The position numbers were made by a program, and so were the translations under genes. This document shows, one piece after another, positions 37,905 to 47,589 of a stretch of 64,000 nt of DNA. How positions within the stretch are numbered: the first letter of the stretch is position 1; each line of letters opens with the position of its first letter. The stretch spans positions 9,769,195 through 9,833,194 of the forward strand of contig JACDOX010000001.1 in assembly GCA_014549065.1 (NCBI GenBank), written 5' to 3'. The DNA comes from Cardinalis cardinalis (Eukaryota; Chordata; Aves; Passeriformes; Cardinalidae). Below the pieces are notes generated by a model. The model did not search any database. It saw nothing but the letters and a program-made list of their open reading frames with translations, and was not told the origin of the DNA.

Positions 37905-38185
37905 TCATCCCGGCGGATTTATGTGTTTTATGAATCAAAGGACCGGGCAGTTTTGCAGCTCCCCCCTTCCCCCCAGCGCGTTCCCCAGCCCGGTTTCTGG
38001 CCTGGTGCTCCATCTGCCGGCTGCCGCCCCGCTCTCTGCCCGGACCGGCGGCACTGGGGTGCGGGCACAGGGCGGGGGAGCCCGGTCGGCCCCGCTCCGG
38101 GCATCCGCTGCCACCGGCACCGCCGACCCCGGCCCGGCCCCGGAGCTGCCCCCCGGCCGCCGAGGGCTCCGCCGAGCNCACGGCA
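37905..38185. promoter_or_regulatory. CpG island
   Basis: By eye this stretch is about 70% G+C or more and holds roughly 30 CpGs in about 280 bases, close to the number expected without CpG depletion. It is the clearest CpG island in the window and a promoter candidate. C-runs at 37961-37991 and 38127-38154 would form G-quadruplexes on the minus strand. Open frames on both strands (up to about 218 codons) are proline/glycine/arginine-rich composition products with no domain. No TATA box or agreed direction is visible. Confidence 0.7.
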
Positions 38186-38213
38186 AACAAAAACATGCAC
38201 TAGAGAGTCCATG

Positions 38214-38245
<32 letters not shown>

Positions 38246-38266
38246 CACACATATATATATGTATAT
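38214..38266. repeat. (CA)n followed by (TA)n compound microsatellite
   Basis: The CA run from 38214, interrupted once by AA at 38229-38230, continues to 38250 and passes into a TATATATAT run to about 38266. It lies about 30 bases beyond the CpG island. Confidence 0.97.
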
Positions 38267-38786
38267 TCATATCCCTTGCATCTGATGGGGATCCAGCCAC
38301 TTGTGCGGTGTTTCTCCTAACCCTAACCCATTCTTCTTTATTAAACCCAAAATTATTTAATCAAACTGATGTTTACCCAACATAGCCGGGAAGCAATATT
38401 TTCATTAGCAGGTGCCAATCTTTCTTGTGTACATTTCAGTTGTGAGCAAGCCAGTTAATGTTTAGAGGCAGATGCTGGCGGTTTGGAAAGGCCTTTCTGT
38501 GATAGTACCCACCAATGCTGCTGTGTGAGTTTTGTTCCAAAATATATAAATATACAGAAATNAGACTAAATAATCTCTATAGTTTGGACAAATCTGGTAG
38601 GTGATTGAATCTAAGGATCAGTTTAATTTACCTCTGCCACCTACACATATATACNTGGTCCAGTAAATAAAAAATGACCTCTGACTAATTCACGTTGTTT
38701 AAGATTCCCCATTTTTCATATATTGTTACTGTAACTACATAGGTGATTTTTAGTGTTTTTTGTCTGCATAGAGACTACCTCCTGCA
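38267..38786. other. Unique AT-rich sequence
   Basis: A 14-base telomere-like CCTAACCCTAACCC occurs at 38316-38329. It is only two units long and is treated as chance. Nothing else is seen. Confidence 0.5.
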
Positions 38787-39060
38787 AGATTTGGTAGACT
38801 CCATAGGTTGTTAGGCCAGAAGGGCTGTTGTGTTCATCTGCTCTGACCTCCTGCATAGCACCAGGCATACGATTTCACACTGTGATTTCTTCATCTATGC
38901 AAGCAATTTATTTGCAGCCCAGCTAAGTCGNAGCTTATAGAAAGACAGTCCAAAGGCACTCAGCTCTATGTAGCATTCCTAACAACCTATCTNGACTTTA
39001 AATTTCCTTTCAAACACAGCACTCTATTAGAATAAAGTTTCCACCCATGCTTCTCCAAGA
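38787..39060 (-). mobile_element. Old CR1 3' end fragment
   Basis: The plus strand carries GTTAGGCCAGAAGGGCTGTT (38809-38828), TCTGACCTCCTGCATAGC (38839-38858) and AGAAAGACAGTCCAA (near 38939). These occur in the order expected for the reverse complement of an old CR1 subfamily found across birds, crocodilians and turtles. The element is on the minus strand and is diverged; the inner limit near 39060 is approximate. Three Ns fall in and next to it. Confidence 0.7.
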
Positions 39061-40147
39061 GTTGCTNCTCCAGAAGAGTTGCTTATCCTCCTTTGACAGC
39101 ATGAAGCTATTTTAGATGTAACATTTATGCACATAGATGTTTCAGGAAAGGTCTAATTTATCAGCTATCTCCTCTTCTTTCACCCTCTTATTCAGGCATT
39201 TCAACAGAGCAACAGATGGTCCTTGCAGGCCATTTGCTGTGATTGGAATTGTAGTGTCCCAAAGAAGGGCCGCTTTCTTATCACTAAAAGTGAGTCTAAG
39301 TTTCCTTACCCAGTAAGAATTTCAAATGATGCCTCAATTTGCCTTGCTGCTAAAGAAAACACGTTTCCCAACAGTTGAAGGGTGAAATCTGCAAACTTTA
39401 AAAATCATTTCTCACCATATGGGCTATCATACCCTTATAATGAGAAAGAATGGAGATTTTGNGGAGTCCTTATTTTTGTCTTTGTACCCTTGGGTCCTGA
39501 ATTTGGTATGACTAAAATAGTAATTTATTTGAAAGTAACTCCTTATTATTTATTGATATCATTGTCACATTTGAACATTTTTAGGGACTAGTTTAAATTG
39601 TATACTCTATCAGTGCACCTTATTAGCACAGCCATTACATTAGCCTGTGTTTTGTCTTAACTTTATTTTTTTATTTCTTAAATAAAAATATTCTGTAAAA
39701 GATTTTCTTTTTGATTATCACCTTGAATTTTGCAAACAACTCAATTTTATAGACCAACACAAAATGTTTGTAAAGGTCTGGATAAAGCTTGTAATTGTGT
39801 GTGAAATTCTTTGGCCCAGCTGTTGCAGACATGATGTAGTTCTGCATGGCTACAGAGGGTTGCCACAGGCCTGTAGTCCTAAACCTATGTGGTTTGCTTT
39901 GCTGATCACCTGTGTCCAGGGACCTCCATGCCCAAAGGTACTATGGGCTTTAACTCATGTTGTGGGCATTCCTAACTCTTAGGGNAATGAGAGTCAGGCA
40001 CCTTGATGCTTCTGGTGACTGGGTTTGTATTTTTCTGCTAGCTGATCAGCTAAAGTGAATTCTAGGATATGGGTATCTTTGGCCANGTGAGTTCTGCCAC
40101 TTGGATGCAGAGCCATGTTTTGAGCTGGATGTATGGATGACATTCAC
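39061..40147. other. Unique AT-rich sequence, no gene recognised
   Basis: I see no repeat or exon. AT content is high from 39400 to 39760. Confidence 0.5.
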
Positions 40148-40230
40148 AAAATCACAGAATCAAGGTTGGAAGAGACCTTTAAGATTATCCAGTCTATCTG
40201 TGACCCTGCACTACCACTGTAAAGAGTTAC
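40148..40230 (-). mobile_element. Short CR1 3' end fragment
   Basis: AATCACAGAATCAAGGTTGG (40150-40169), AGAGACCTTTAAGATTATCC and GACCCTGCACTACCA follow the reverse complement of the CR1 3' end (ACAGAATCGTTAAGGTTGGA, AAAGACCTCTAAGATCATC, AACCCAGCACTGCCA). Only about 80 bases are clear; the sequence beyond 40230 no longer follows the family. Confidence 0.8.
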
Positions 40231-41439
40231 ATTGTTTGTACTTTCCTTATGTACAGCTTTACAGCCTACAGACTTCAAATGATCCAGCCTCTTGACTCTG
40301 GAGATTAACTTTGTGTCACAGGCCTGTTCATGCCTGTCTTCTATGAGACATACAAGTTCACAAACCAAGCTAAGGGATGATTCAAGCCTGTAATCTCAAC
40401 CTTTATACGAGGACTCAAAGGTAAAGGGTTGCATTGTGTGAAGTCAGANGACAAACGGGCAGCAGATTTTTCTCTCCCTCTACAGGAAAGAAGAAAGATT
40501 CTGTTTTCTCCCATGCTAGAATATTAAATATAGCTTAATAGTATTTCTTTAACTCCTTAGCAGATTTATGCAGAGCTCAATGTAGCCAGGTCCATGAATA
40601 ANGTAAAATAAACTAGGAGATTTCAGACGGAAAAGACAAGAGAGATCTCAGAGGGGGATAAGTTGATTTAGCCAGGCAGGAAGTGCATATGTGCTAATTG
40701 AGATAGTCTGGACTGTGGAGGTAAACCCTGTAATTTTGAACTACATTCTCAAGGTGAACTCATACAGTAAACCTTTGCTCTTTTATGTTCTATCATCTTG
40801 GGGAAATCCTAGCCCAGGTGAGATGACAGACTTGCTTATCTAGTGTGGAAGAATTAGATGCCTGAGAATAGGAAATACAGAAATCAGCATGCTGAACAGG
40901 AAGCTACAGGTGTGAATTTGTGGAAAATGCCAATAGATTTTGCCTAATTTTAACCTGGAAGCTTTCTGATTTCCCTATGTGCTCAGAAGTGTTTGTTCTG
41001 TGTAGATGGTCACCCTTCTATTAGATGGGTCTGCACATTCCACTTAGGAGTCATTTACAGTGAATTATGAAAAGCTAGGTGTGCCAAAGACTGTGACTAT
41101 GACTATCTTTGCTGATGTCCATCTTTTACATAATTTCCTACCACAAGGGCATGGCATGAAAGTTATCATCACTTTTATGAGGACTGAGGATTAGAAGGGT
41201 ACAATAAACACCACACCATGGCATACCTGGTGTGACAGCACTTTTCAGTTTTCTTGTCTTTCTTTGAAAGTTGGATCACTGTGCACACTAAGGTGGTTGA
41301 GGTCTGAGGCCCCTACCTAATGACATAGACTGAAGGATCTACAGTTACTTCAGAGGACCCTGACTGCTGTGGACTGAGTCAGGACATAAGGAGCAAAACT
41401 CTNTATTTTCTAGAAGCCTGCCAGTAACTGCGAGGATGT
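40231..41439. other. Unique sequence, no gene recognised
   Basis: Nothing beyond single-copy sequence was recognised. Confidence 0.5.
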
Positions 41440-41700
41440 TCTTGAGGAGACAAATCCAGGTTGTTCACAGAGGTACAAGTCAGGAAGTCAAGAGGTGACA
41501 TAAAGGAGTGTCTGGTGAGTATAGGAAAAACCTTTTCCCCCATTATAAGAGCCAAGCAGTGGTCACTCAGAGGCTGTAATCTCCATCTTTGGAGGGTCTC
41601 AAAACCAGAATGAACAAGGCCATGGCCAATCTATTCTGATCTCATAGCTGAGATGAGAGACTTCCTGAGGTCCCCTACTGAGTTATCCTCTGATCCTGTG
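41440..41700 (+). mobile_element. CR1 LINE 3' end fragment (older subfamily)
   Basis: The order of AAAAACCTTTTCCCCCATTA, GGCTGTAATCTCCATCTTTG, GGAGGGTCTCAAAACCAGAA, GACTTCCTGAGGTCCCC and the terminal GATCCTGTG follows the CR1 3' end in plus orientation. In CR1 these are the segments around AGGCTGTGGAATCTCCATCC, GAGGTTCTCAAAACTCGACT and CTGAGGTCCCTTCCAACC. Similarity upstream of about 41515 is weak, so the 5' limit is soft. It is strongly 5'-truncated. Confidence 0.82.
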
Positions 41701-44109
41701 TATATATAACTGGGGTTTCTTTCTGGGATTCCTTAACACTGAGTCTCAATGCCAGGAGAAAACCCTACTGTTCTTATGCTGCAGGCTTGGGATGGATTGT
41801 CTTGTCACAGTTTGGTGGACAGGGTTTTTGCTTGGGACATAGGTTTAGTGCCTCTGAGGCTGAAGAGAGCCTAAACCCAAGTCTTTTACTCCCAGAATAG
41901 CGAAAATACTCAGTACAGGGCAGGTGGCAGCCACATCAGTTTGCTGTAGTACAGTTCCATATAATATAGCTGTGGTATGTTATAAGATAGTCCCATCTGT
42001 GACTATCCTTAGTGAAGATCCTAAATAGCTCCTGACTATGCTTGCAAAGGGGATGGCCACTCCTCACTACCCAGAACTTGTGGCTGCAGGTCCTCTCTGG
42101 GGTTGGTGCCTGCCCTTTTCTGCCAAAATCTGAAGCTGCTGCCTCACTTGCACCTCAGATGTCATGAACTGGAACAGTCATTCAGCCTAAAGGTATGCCA
42201 GAAGGATCACNTAGCAGCTAGTCAGAATGTAGCCCTGGCTCTCATCTGAATGTAGGTGAAATGCAAAGTGTAATGTCTTTGACAGGACTGACTGCAGTGA
42301 TGAGGGATCATAACTTAGGGCTTCATCTGAGGAAATGGGATGGAATTCTTCAAAACAATGTGAAAAAATATTTATACTTTTCTGTATGACAGTTAAGGTA
42401 CTAAATATGAAGCCTAGAGATGGTGAGGAACTCTGCCATTTTCTCTCCCACCTTTGCTGCACAAAGCCCTCGTGTGACCATACTCTGGGCCTGGCAGACC
42501 AGCTTAGGGAGGCAGGACAGGGGCTTTTCTGGTGGCTGCACAGCCCTCTTGGAAGAAAGGGGGTACCTTAGGTGGCTCATCTGTAAGGGAGCTGGGGTGT
42601 AAACGTGTAAATGTGAAGGCCATGTAGGTGGTGGACCTTGGTGCTGAGCTAGGTCATCATGTCCTCTGAGTGAATCTGGGCTCCTGCTCTTTTTTATTCA
42701 AAACAATTCGCCTGTGGAGTCAAATTGCTGAAAACTAATACACTGGAATACATGGATGTTGCTACTTCATTTCCCTTCTTTCAATGCCCCTNTATGTGCT
42801 GCATGAGTGATATGGGAGGGATTAAACATTTTTCCAGGCAAGACATCTATAGAACATAGAAGGTTGATGGGGAGGGAAGGATAGCAGTATAATTTATCAA
42901 AAGCTCTTAGAAGCAACAGCCTTAGCTTTCTGCTCTCATGGAGTACAGCTGAAAATAGCAGGTAATGGGACCTGTGTCCCTTTAAGAATTCTTGAGGTTA
43001 CTAATGGATATAGGTCATGGTGACAGCCTTAAATAAACCTTCAGTAATAAACAAATCATTTTGAGTTTTCATAAGATTACCATCACTCTGAGGCTGCTCC
43101 AGTAGGGCTAAGAATGCGTGAAGGAAATGAGCATGATAGATCATATACATCATACTGTCATATCCCAAGAAAAGGACAAAAAAATCTTTCAAGGAGGCTC
43201 ACACTGTATTCCTGATAAAAGCTGTTACGAGTGTGCATTAATATTAATCCTCTATTTTACAATAAACTATTCACTGCCTTTACACAAAATGCAACATTGC
43301 ATCAGAGGAAAAATGGAAACAAAACTTGTGAAAAGAGAACTCAGCAGGCATAAGTATACTGTTCCCAGGATTTGGAAATTGAAGAACCAAGAGGGCTACA
43401 AGGAATAACGATGCATCCAAAATCATTGTAGGAATAATATGGAAGCCTATACAAAGCAGAAATTCCATATCTCATTGTTTCCTGCAGTATATTCTTTATG
43501 TATTGCAGCTTCCCTTTGGTTTTAGTTATTTACATTTAATTTAAATAGAGTTCATAGTTCGTAGCTATTCTAAAATGCTTCCAGTTTCATAGCTTTTGTG
43601 CTTTCTTATGATGAAGGAGGAGGTGCATTTAAACAGAAATACTGCTTGTTCTTATTTGATGCTTCTGTATATCTTACTGTAATCAATGTTTGTGCTTGGT
43701 GTTCTTACTACAGCACTAAGAAAACTGAACTGGAGTTCAACTGAATCAAGATATGATTGAAATAAGATTTCCTTCTTTAGTAATAAAGCCTTCTCTAAAT
43801 TGAGTGTCACTTCATTNTTCACATAAGACCCATTCTGGAATACAAATATCTCATGGATTGTTTTTAAACCATTGATACATCCTTATAAATTCTTCCACCC
43901 CAAAAAAGGACTGTAAGAGAGTGAAAAGAGATTCTGGTGCACAGTGGCTAAGTAATAGGATTCATTACTGAAAAAAAAATTAGTTGAGGTATCTTTATGG
44001 ATAATGACCTGCCAATGATTGTAAATACAAGGTGACATCTTTAAAGATAAGGACATTCACAAATCGATTAGACAAATTGGCTAAGGAAGGCCATGCAGAT
44101 ATATAGCTA
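41701..44109. other. Unique sequence, no gene recognised
   Basis: No repeat or convincing exon is visible. Frames reach about 96 codons (43118-43408 plus), without a domain. Confidence 0.5.
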
Positions 44110-44420
44110 TGTTGGGACTAAAATATCCTACTGTATGGGACGTATAGATGATTGCAAATATTGTAATGTCTTCTTCCTTGTGTCCATAAATAATAATAAT
44201 CATAATAAACATGCTCCTGCTGACAGCCTAAGCATCCCAGTAATGTGAATTGATTGTTAGCATTTTGCTTTAGAGGTACATTAATTAAGGTTGAATCATA
44301 TGGCAATCCTTGAAAAAGTACTGTACATGTGACATCTAAATTAATGACAAATTAATTCATCACAAGCAGGATAATTACAATTAATATCTAATGAATTAAT
44401 GATGATAGATCACTTATGAT
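44110..44420. promoter_or_regulatory. Homeodomain-site-rich, AT-rich enhancer candidate
   Basis: Within about 75 bases (44336-44410) there are about eleven TAAT or ATTA cores in both orientations, several as ATTAATG or AATTAAT. The flanking sequence (AATTGATTGTTAGC, GTACATTAATTAAGG) continues the pattern. Homeodomain proteins recognise such cores, and clusters are typical of developmental enhancers. AT-rich DNA can also produce them by chance, so conservation would decide. Confidence 0.35.
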
Positions 44421-44433
44421 TCATGCTTATATG

Positions 44434-44492
44434 TCTATATATATACACACACATATACACACACACACATACACACCACACACTCACACAGC
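44434..44492. repeat. (TA)n(CA)n interrupted microsatellite
   Basis: TATATATATACACACACATA is followed by ACACACACACAT and further interrupted CA units up to about 44492. Confidence 0.95.
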
Positions 44493-45291
44493 AAAGATAG
44501 CAGATTTGCTTCTGCTGCATGGAAAAGTGAGGTCTGTGATTTTTAGCCCTGGATGAGAATTCCTACTGTTTTTCAGTGAGATGAGCACTGTATTATACCT
44601 ACTACTGGGCAAAATGGAGGCAGAAAAACTAGCTGAAATAGCATCCAGGTACGGGTGGTGAGTCACTGTCAGAAAGCTGTGATCCTTGCTTCCTCTGCAA
44701 TAAAATAGAGAGAAGAAAGACATAATTTTGATGCTGTTTCANAGCCACTCTGGATGGACTTTGGACACTTTATTGAAGCCATGCAGATGGGATGTGGAAG
44801 CTGAGCACCTAAATAGTGCTTGTTCTCTAGCAGCAGAGGTCTGGCTAGTGACTGGCTGGTTGAGCCAGGAGCCTCTTTTCAGTAGTAATCTCCCTGAGTT
44901 CTCTCAATAGCTTAGAGTTCTCTTGTCATTAGTTCAGCAGCCTCTAAATGTTGCCACTGCTTCCGAGTGAAGGTGTTTTCAGTTTTAGAAATGCTAAGAG
45001 ATAGCATATATAAACATGAACAAAGAGCTGAAAGAGCTGAGTTCATTCTTATCTTCCAGGTCACAGACAGTTTACTTTCCCAACATTTAAATTTCTTTTC
45101 CCTCTGTCATCTGACCCACCCCTCATCTCTTCTTATAAAATCTAATCTAGACTTTTTCTTCCTCAACAACTTCTATCTACCTTTTACTTCAAACCTTGTG
45201 AAAGTGCACATGACTTCCCTTGACTCTTCCATCCATTAGTCTGCTATGGGGCTGAAATGAGGCACCTTCATCAACCAACAAGNTGTTGGTC

Positions 45292-45308
45292 AAGGTCAAT
45301 ATGACCTT
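45292..45308. promoter_or_regulatory. Perfect palindromic estrogen-response-element sequence
   Basis: AAGGTCA-ATA-TGACCTT matches the consensus estrogen response element AGGTCAnnnTGACCT and extends it by one paired base on each side. Estrogen receptor dimers bind such inverted half-sites with a 3-base spacer. Immediately upstream (45274-45290) is a second small inverted repeat, ACCAACA/TGTTGGT. Binding is inferred from the motif only. Confidence 0.6.
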
Positions 45309-46230
45309 TTCCGGCTGCTGCCATGGCTTCTTGCTATTTTCACCTTCCTTGGTCTGTGACTACCAACTCACCAATGATAACTCAAATAATCAATTTCTCA
45401 TTGATTATTTTCACCTTAGATATCTTTGACTGTGCTTTCCTCCTTCTCAGCCTTTCATTTATGACTAGCCATTCAGTGATTCTTTGTTATTTTGACTCTG
45501 TCTGTAGCCTGTTCTTTTTCCATTGCCTGGTAATCCCTTGGCAACCCATTCCCCTCTCCTTGCTGATAGCTCTCATGGCCGTCTCCTCATCCTTGACCCA
45601 CTGCCTGCCCATTCTGTTTCTAGTCTTCCTCCATTGCTCTGACATTGCTGTGATCTATTTATCAACTCAAACTCAGCTTTACATCGACTGTATTCTAATT
45701 ATTTCTTTTATTTTCGTTCCTTCTCCATTACCAGTATGAACTGCAAGAGTGACACAACAGGACTCTCACCAGCTGGTTATGATAGTGCCCAGACTCTGGA
45801 GGCCCAAAGGCCTTGTCTTACTGCAACTAAGCCCTGGGCTAAACCCTGCTCCTGGCTTTGAGCATTTACCCTGCATTTCAGAAGCAAACCTCATGCATGA
45901 TACCAGGAAGGAATCCTCAGTCTAATAGTCTAGCTCTGATATTTTCTCTGCCCAGTTCTCAGTCGTTGTTATATCTCCTTGTATCCCACTAGAGGAATAT
46001 AGTTTTCATCTGATTTACATTTTGTTTCCTCAAGGACTCAATTTAAAAATTTCTCTGTGTATGCACACACACATAGAGCTTGCTAGAGAGTCTAAAATTT
46101 GACTCATCTTTTCTAAATATTATAAGAGGCATGGGAATCTAGGGAAGGTTAATAAAGTAAAACCACAGTGCCTCCATGCCTTTCCACTACCTTGACTCCC
46201 TCCTCATTCTGGATGCAGTCTTTGAGCTCC

Positions 46231-46260
46231 TTTCAGAGCCATTTAAGAACGGCTCTGAAA
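46231..46260. repeat. Perfect inverted repeat, 10-bp arms, 10-nt loop
   Basis: TTTCAGAGCC (46231-46240) and GGCTCTGAAA (46251-46260) are exact reverse complements. The right arm is echoed about 25 bases further on as GGCTCGGAAATGTAAG, so a small local duplication may have occurred as well. Confidence 0.85.
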
Positions 46261-47019
46261 TGTAGAAAATGTGATGGCTCGGAAATGTAAGAATATATAA
46301 AATATTTTCTCTGCAACACCGAATTGTTGTTTAAAACAAAAGTTTAATTCATCTCACTTTAGTACAGTTGGCCTGGCCAATAAAGAGGATCTTCCTATTA
46401 CAAAAGCTTATCTTTCTGCTCCCTACTTTAAACCCTGTCTTCTTGCCATCTCAGTGTCTCCCGTGTGTGTGTGTGTATGTGTTCTAATACCTGATTCCTT
46501 TGTTTTGCTGCTGACTCTTCTTGCCTTTCTACTTCACCTGCAGACTAGCTGGAGTAGAGTGCTTCTCCTTGCTTCTGCTGACCCCCTTGGCATTGTCTCT
46601 TTAGAGTAGAGACATGAGGATCTCTATTATAGCTAGTCTGGGAAAGACATACTTATGGCCTTGTGAGTGAATACACCGTGGCATTCAACGTTACAATAGT
46701 TTTCATAGGAACGATTTCATCATATTGAACACACCTGAATTTACACTTGCAATCTTTGACCCATTTTTCATNTCCTCTTTTCTTTCATTCCCTCCCATTG
46801 ATACACTTGGCTGACGTTCAGCAGAAAAGACTGTGCAGTAACCTAATTCTTTCTCCTCCTTTCCAGCTTTCATGTGATACCTTTGCACAGTGGTACAGGC
46901 TGGGACNCCCTTGTCCCTCAAATCAGTACTCCTTCTTCAGCTGCAATCTGGGCAAAAATGTATTTACCATCTGGCAAATTATCTTNCTGGCCTACCACAC
47001 CCACAGAGAAAATGGAAGG

Positions 47020-47190
47020 GAGCTCAAAAGGTCATCGGACCCATCACTTGCTCCAGGGCAGGATCAGCCACATCTACAGCATTCCCAACAGATGTTTATC
47101 TAACTTGTCCTTAAAACCTTCAAACACAGGAGATTTTCCAAGGTTCTCATGCAGTGCTCAATACTCCTTGCAAATTCTTAATGATCCTCT
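47020..47190 (-). mobile_element. Old CR1 fragment
   Basis: The plus strand reads AAAGGTCATCGGACCCATCA, GGGCAGGATCAGCCACATCT, CCAACAGATGTTTATCTAAC and TTGTCCTTAAAACCTTCAAA. These follow the reverse complement of an old CR1 3' region (GGTCATC-GAGTCCA, GCAGGACCAA, GACATTTATCTAACCTACTCTTAAAT). It is on the minus strand. The long plus frame at 46874-47515 runs across it and is therefore not a gene. Confidence 0.78.
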
Positions 47191-47553
47191 GTGTCCTCAG
47201 CTCTTCAGTTACAGCCTCTCACATTCCCCCATTAAATTCAACCTGCTTATCTGCTCCTTCAAAGGCTCTGCACAGCTCTGGCTCCATCTGTCCCTGGTTC
47301 TTTATGAGTGTGTCTTCGCAGGGTGTCTGGGTGCCTTTGCCCTCTTACTGATTAGCTATTTAGGCTGCATATCTCTCCTCACTTACATTTTGCACCCACC
47401 CATCTCCCTATCTCCATCTGTCTGGCGTCCCTTTGCCCAAAAATTGCTTCATCAGGCTTTCATTTTCATTTTCAGGAACTTTCCCCTTAAATTCTTTTCT
47501 TTTGTGAATAAGTAGGCTCTTGTCCACTTAAAATTGTGGTTTCTGAAGGACAT

Positions 47554-47589
47554 CCCCCTCCTCCCCCCCGCCCCGCCCCATCCCAGCCC
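47554..47589 (-). other. G-quadruplex motif on the minus strand (C-rich on plus)
   Basis: C-runs of five, seven, four, four, three and three bases follow each other with short spacers in 47554-47589, so the minus strand can form a G-quadruplex. The segment also contains GC-box-like GGGGCGGGGC on the minus strand. Confidence 0.8.

Larger units (their letters stand above)
44493..47019. other. Mostly unique sequence, T/C-rich over 45040-45760
   Basis: The pyrimidine-rich stretch gives a 138-codon plus-strand frame (45323-45739) rich in leucine, serine, isoleucine and phenylalanine. It looks like a membrane protein, but this follows from composition and no family is recognisable. It might instead be the antisense of a very old interspersed repeat, which I cannot identify. 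A (GT)n run lies at 46462-46481. Confidence 0.45.

Noticed and set aside
38316..38329. Telomere-like CCTAACCCTAACCC
   Set aside because: Only about two units; too short to call an interstitial telomeric repeat.
37729..38385. 218-codon frame and overlapping minus-strand frames across the CpG island
   Set aside because: Stops are rare in GC-rich DNA. The products are low-complexity and the frame runs into the CA microsatellite.
45323..45739. Hydrophobic 138-codon frame resembling a membrane protein
   Set aside because: The hydrophobicity follows from the T/C-rich composition. There is no receptor motif or conserved pattern, and no exon signals.
46874..47515. 213-codon plus-strand frame
   Set aside because: It crosses a minus-strand CR1 fragment and two Ns, and has no recognisable domain.
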